Below are positions 63,692 through 64,000 of a DNA stretch of 64,000 bases, piece by piece. The position numbers and the translations under genes are program-made. The notes beneath the pieces were generated by a model. It searched no databases. It saw nothing but the letters and a program-made list of their open reading frames with translations, and was not told the DNA's origin. The DNA is from Ralstonia pickettii DTP0602 (GTDB lineage: Bacteria > Pseudomonadota > Gammaproteobacteria > Burkholderiales > Burkholderiaceae): positions 1,302,001 to 1,366,000 of the forward strand of contig CP006668.1 of the NCBI GenBank assembly GCA_000471925.1, given 5' to 3'. Each line of letters opens with the position of its first letter. Positions within the stretch are counted from its first letter, which is position 1.

Positions 63692-64000
63692 CTAGGGCTG
63701 CGTGCCGGCAGGCGGGCGCAGCCGGTAGCCCTGTCCGCGCACGGTTTCGATCACGTCCACGCTAAGCTTGCGGCGCAGCCGGCCGACAAAGACCTCGATG
63801 GTATTGCTGTCGCGGTCGAAGTCCTGCGCGTAGATATGTTCCGTCAGCGTGGTCTTGCTGACGATGGCGCCGGGGTGGTGCATCAGGTAGTCCAGCACGC
63901 GGAATTCATGCGAGGTGAGCACCACCGGCACGCCGTCCACGGTGACGCTGCCCGCGCGCGGATTCATCCGCACGGGGCCACATTGCAGCTCCGGTGTGGG
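63692..64000 (-). CDS. OmpR/PhoB-family response regulator, C-terminal part (cut by window edge)
   Basis: The last ~102 residues of a response regulator; the frame is open to position 64000, so the receiver domain lies outside the window. The winged helix is complete: VTVDGVPVVLTSHEFRVLDY, LMHHPGAIVSKTTLTEHIYA, RDSNTIEVFVGRLRRKLSVD and IETVRGQGYRLRP. It is upstream of, and directly abuts, the histidine kinase gene. Confidence 0.95.
   Translation of the reverse strand, partial: PTPELQCGPVRMNPRAGSVTVDGVPVVLTSHEFRVLDYLMHHPGAIVSKTTLTEHIYAQDFDRDSNTIEVFVGRLRRKLSVDVIETVRGQGYRLRPPAGTQP

Noticed and set aside
1..64000. tRNA, rRNA or CRISPR arrays
   Set aside because: No cloverleaf-like gene, no rRNA segment and no regularly spaced short direct repeats were found by reading; a tRNAscan or CRISPR search could confirm this.

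Overview
The window is high-GC, densely coded proteobacterial chromosome. Gene content and order (valine degradation cluster, MdoG/MdoH, HU, AmtB, CreA, entericidin, FMN-riboswitch ribB) suggest a beta-proteobacterium of the Burkholderiaceae, most likely Cupriavidus or a close relative. The genus is an inference from protein flavour; no rRNA or other decisive marker is present.

Layout. 1-8841: an alaC-type aminotransferase end, a Crp/Fnr regulator, and a minus-strand valine (isobutyryl-CoA) degradation operon: acyl-CoA dehydrogenase, mmsA, mmsB, enoyl-CoA hydratase, 3-hydroxyisobutyryl-CoA hydrolase, with a divergent AraC-type regulator. 8842-17461: an accessory island made of decayed pieces of an integrative conjugative element (ICE): DUF2958, a PFL_4669/TIGR03761-type gene and DUF3158, the last present as two inverted copies. 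The island also holds an intact Xre gene, an Xre plus MHS-type transporter pair, a complete IS4-family insertion with target duplication, an IS630 fragment and a broken GGDEF-type membrane gene. 17626-22325: a small membrane protein, the glutathione-dependent formaldehyde pair fghA/adhC, an MFS carrier and a Tat-exported aldo/keto reductase.

22497-30025 is a divergent sugar-acid/amino-acid catabolic locus. Leftward it has rpiR, a D-aminoacylase, RidA and a GntP permease; rightward a DSD1-like deaminase, a KDG kinase and a KDPG aldolase. Together they could carry an N-acylated 2-amino-sugar acid to pyruvate and glyceraldehyde 3-phosphate. 30133-33417 holds entericidin, a degenerate EAL protein and a CBS/CNNM-type membrane protein. 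33674-38083 is a second small catabolic cluster: beta-propeller, ACS-type MFS, amidohydrolase, LysR. 38111-41929: an Xre/MmyB-like regulator, PagL-like lipid A deacylase, FMN riboswitch plus ribB, and small exported proteins.

42272-64000 is mostly envelope and housekeeping functions: two MscS channels, osmoregulated glucan synthesis (mdoG-mdoH), a Bcr/CflA exporter, AmtB behind a candidate sigma-54 promoter, HU, an acyl-CoA thioesterase, CreA, a class A acid phosphatase, an acyl-CoA ligase and SDR pair, arylamine N-acetyltransferase, a second Crp/Fnr regulator, an Mpo1-like protein and a two-component system cut by the window edge. No tRNA, rRNA or CRISPR array was seen.
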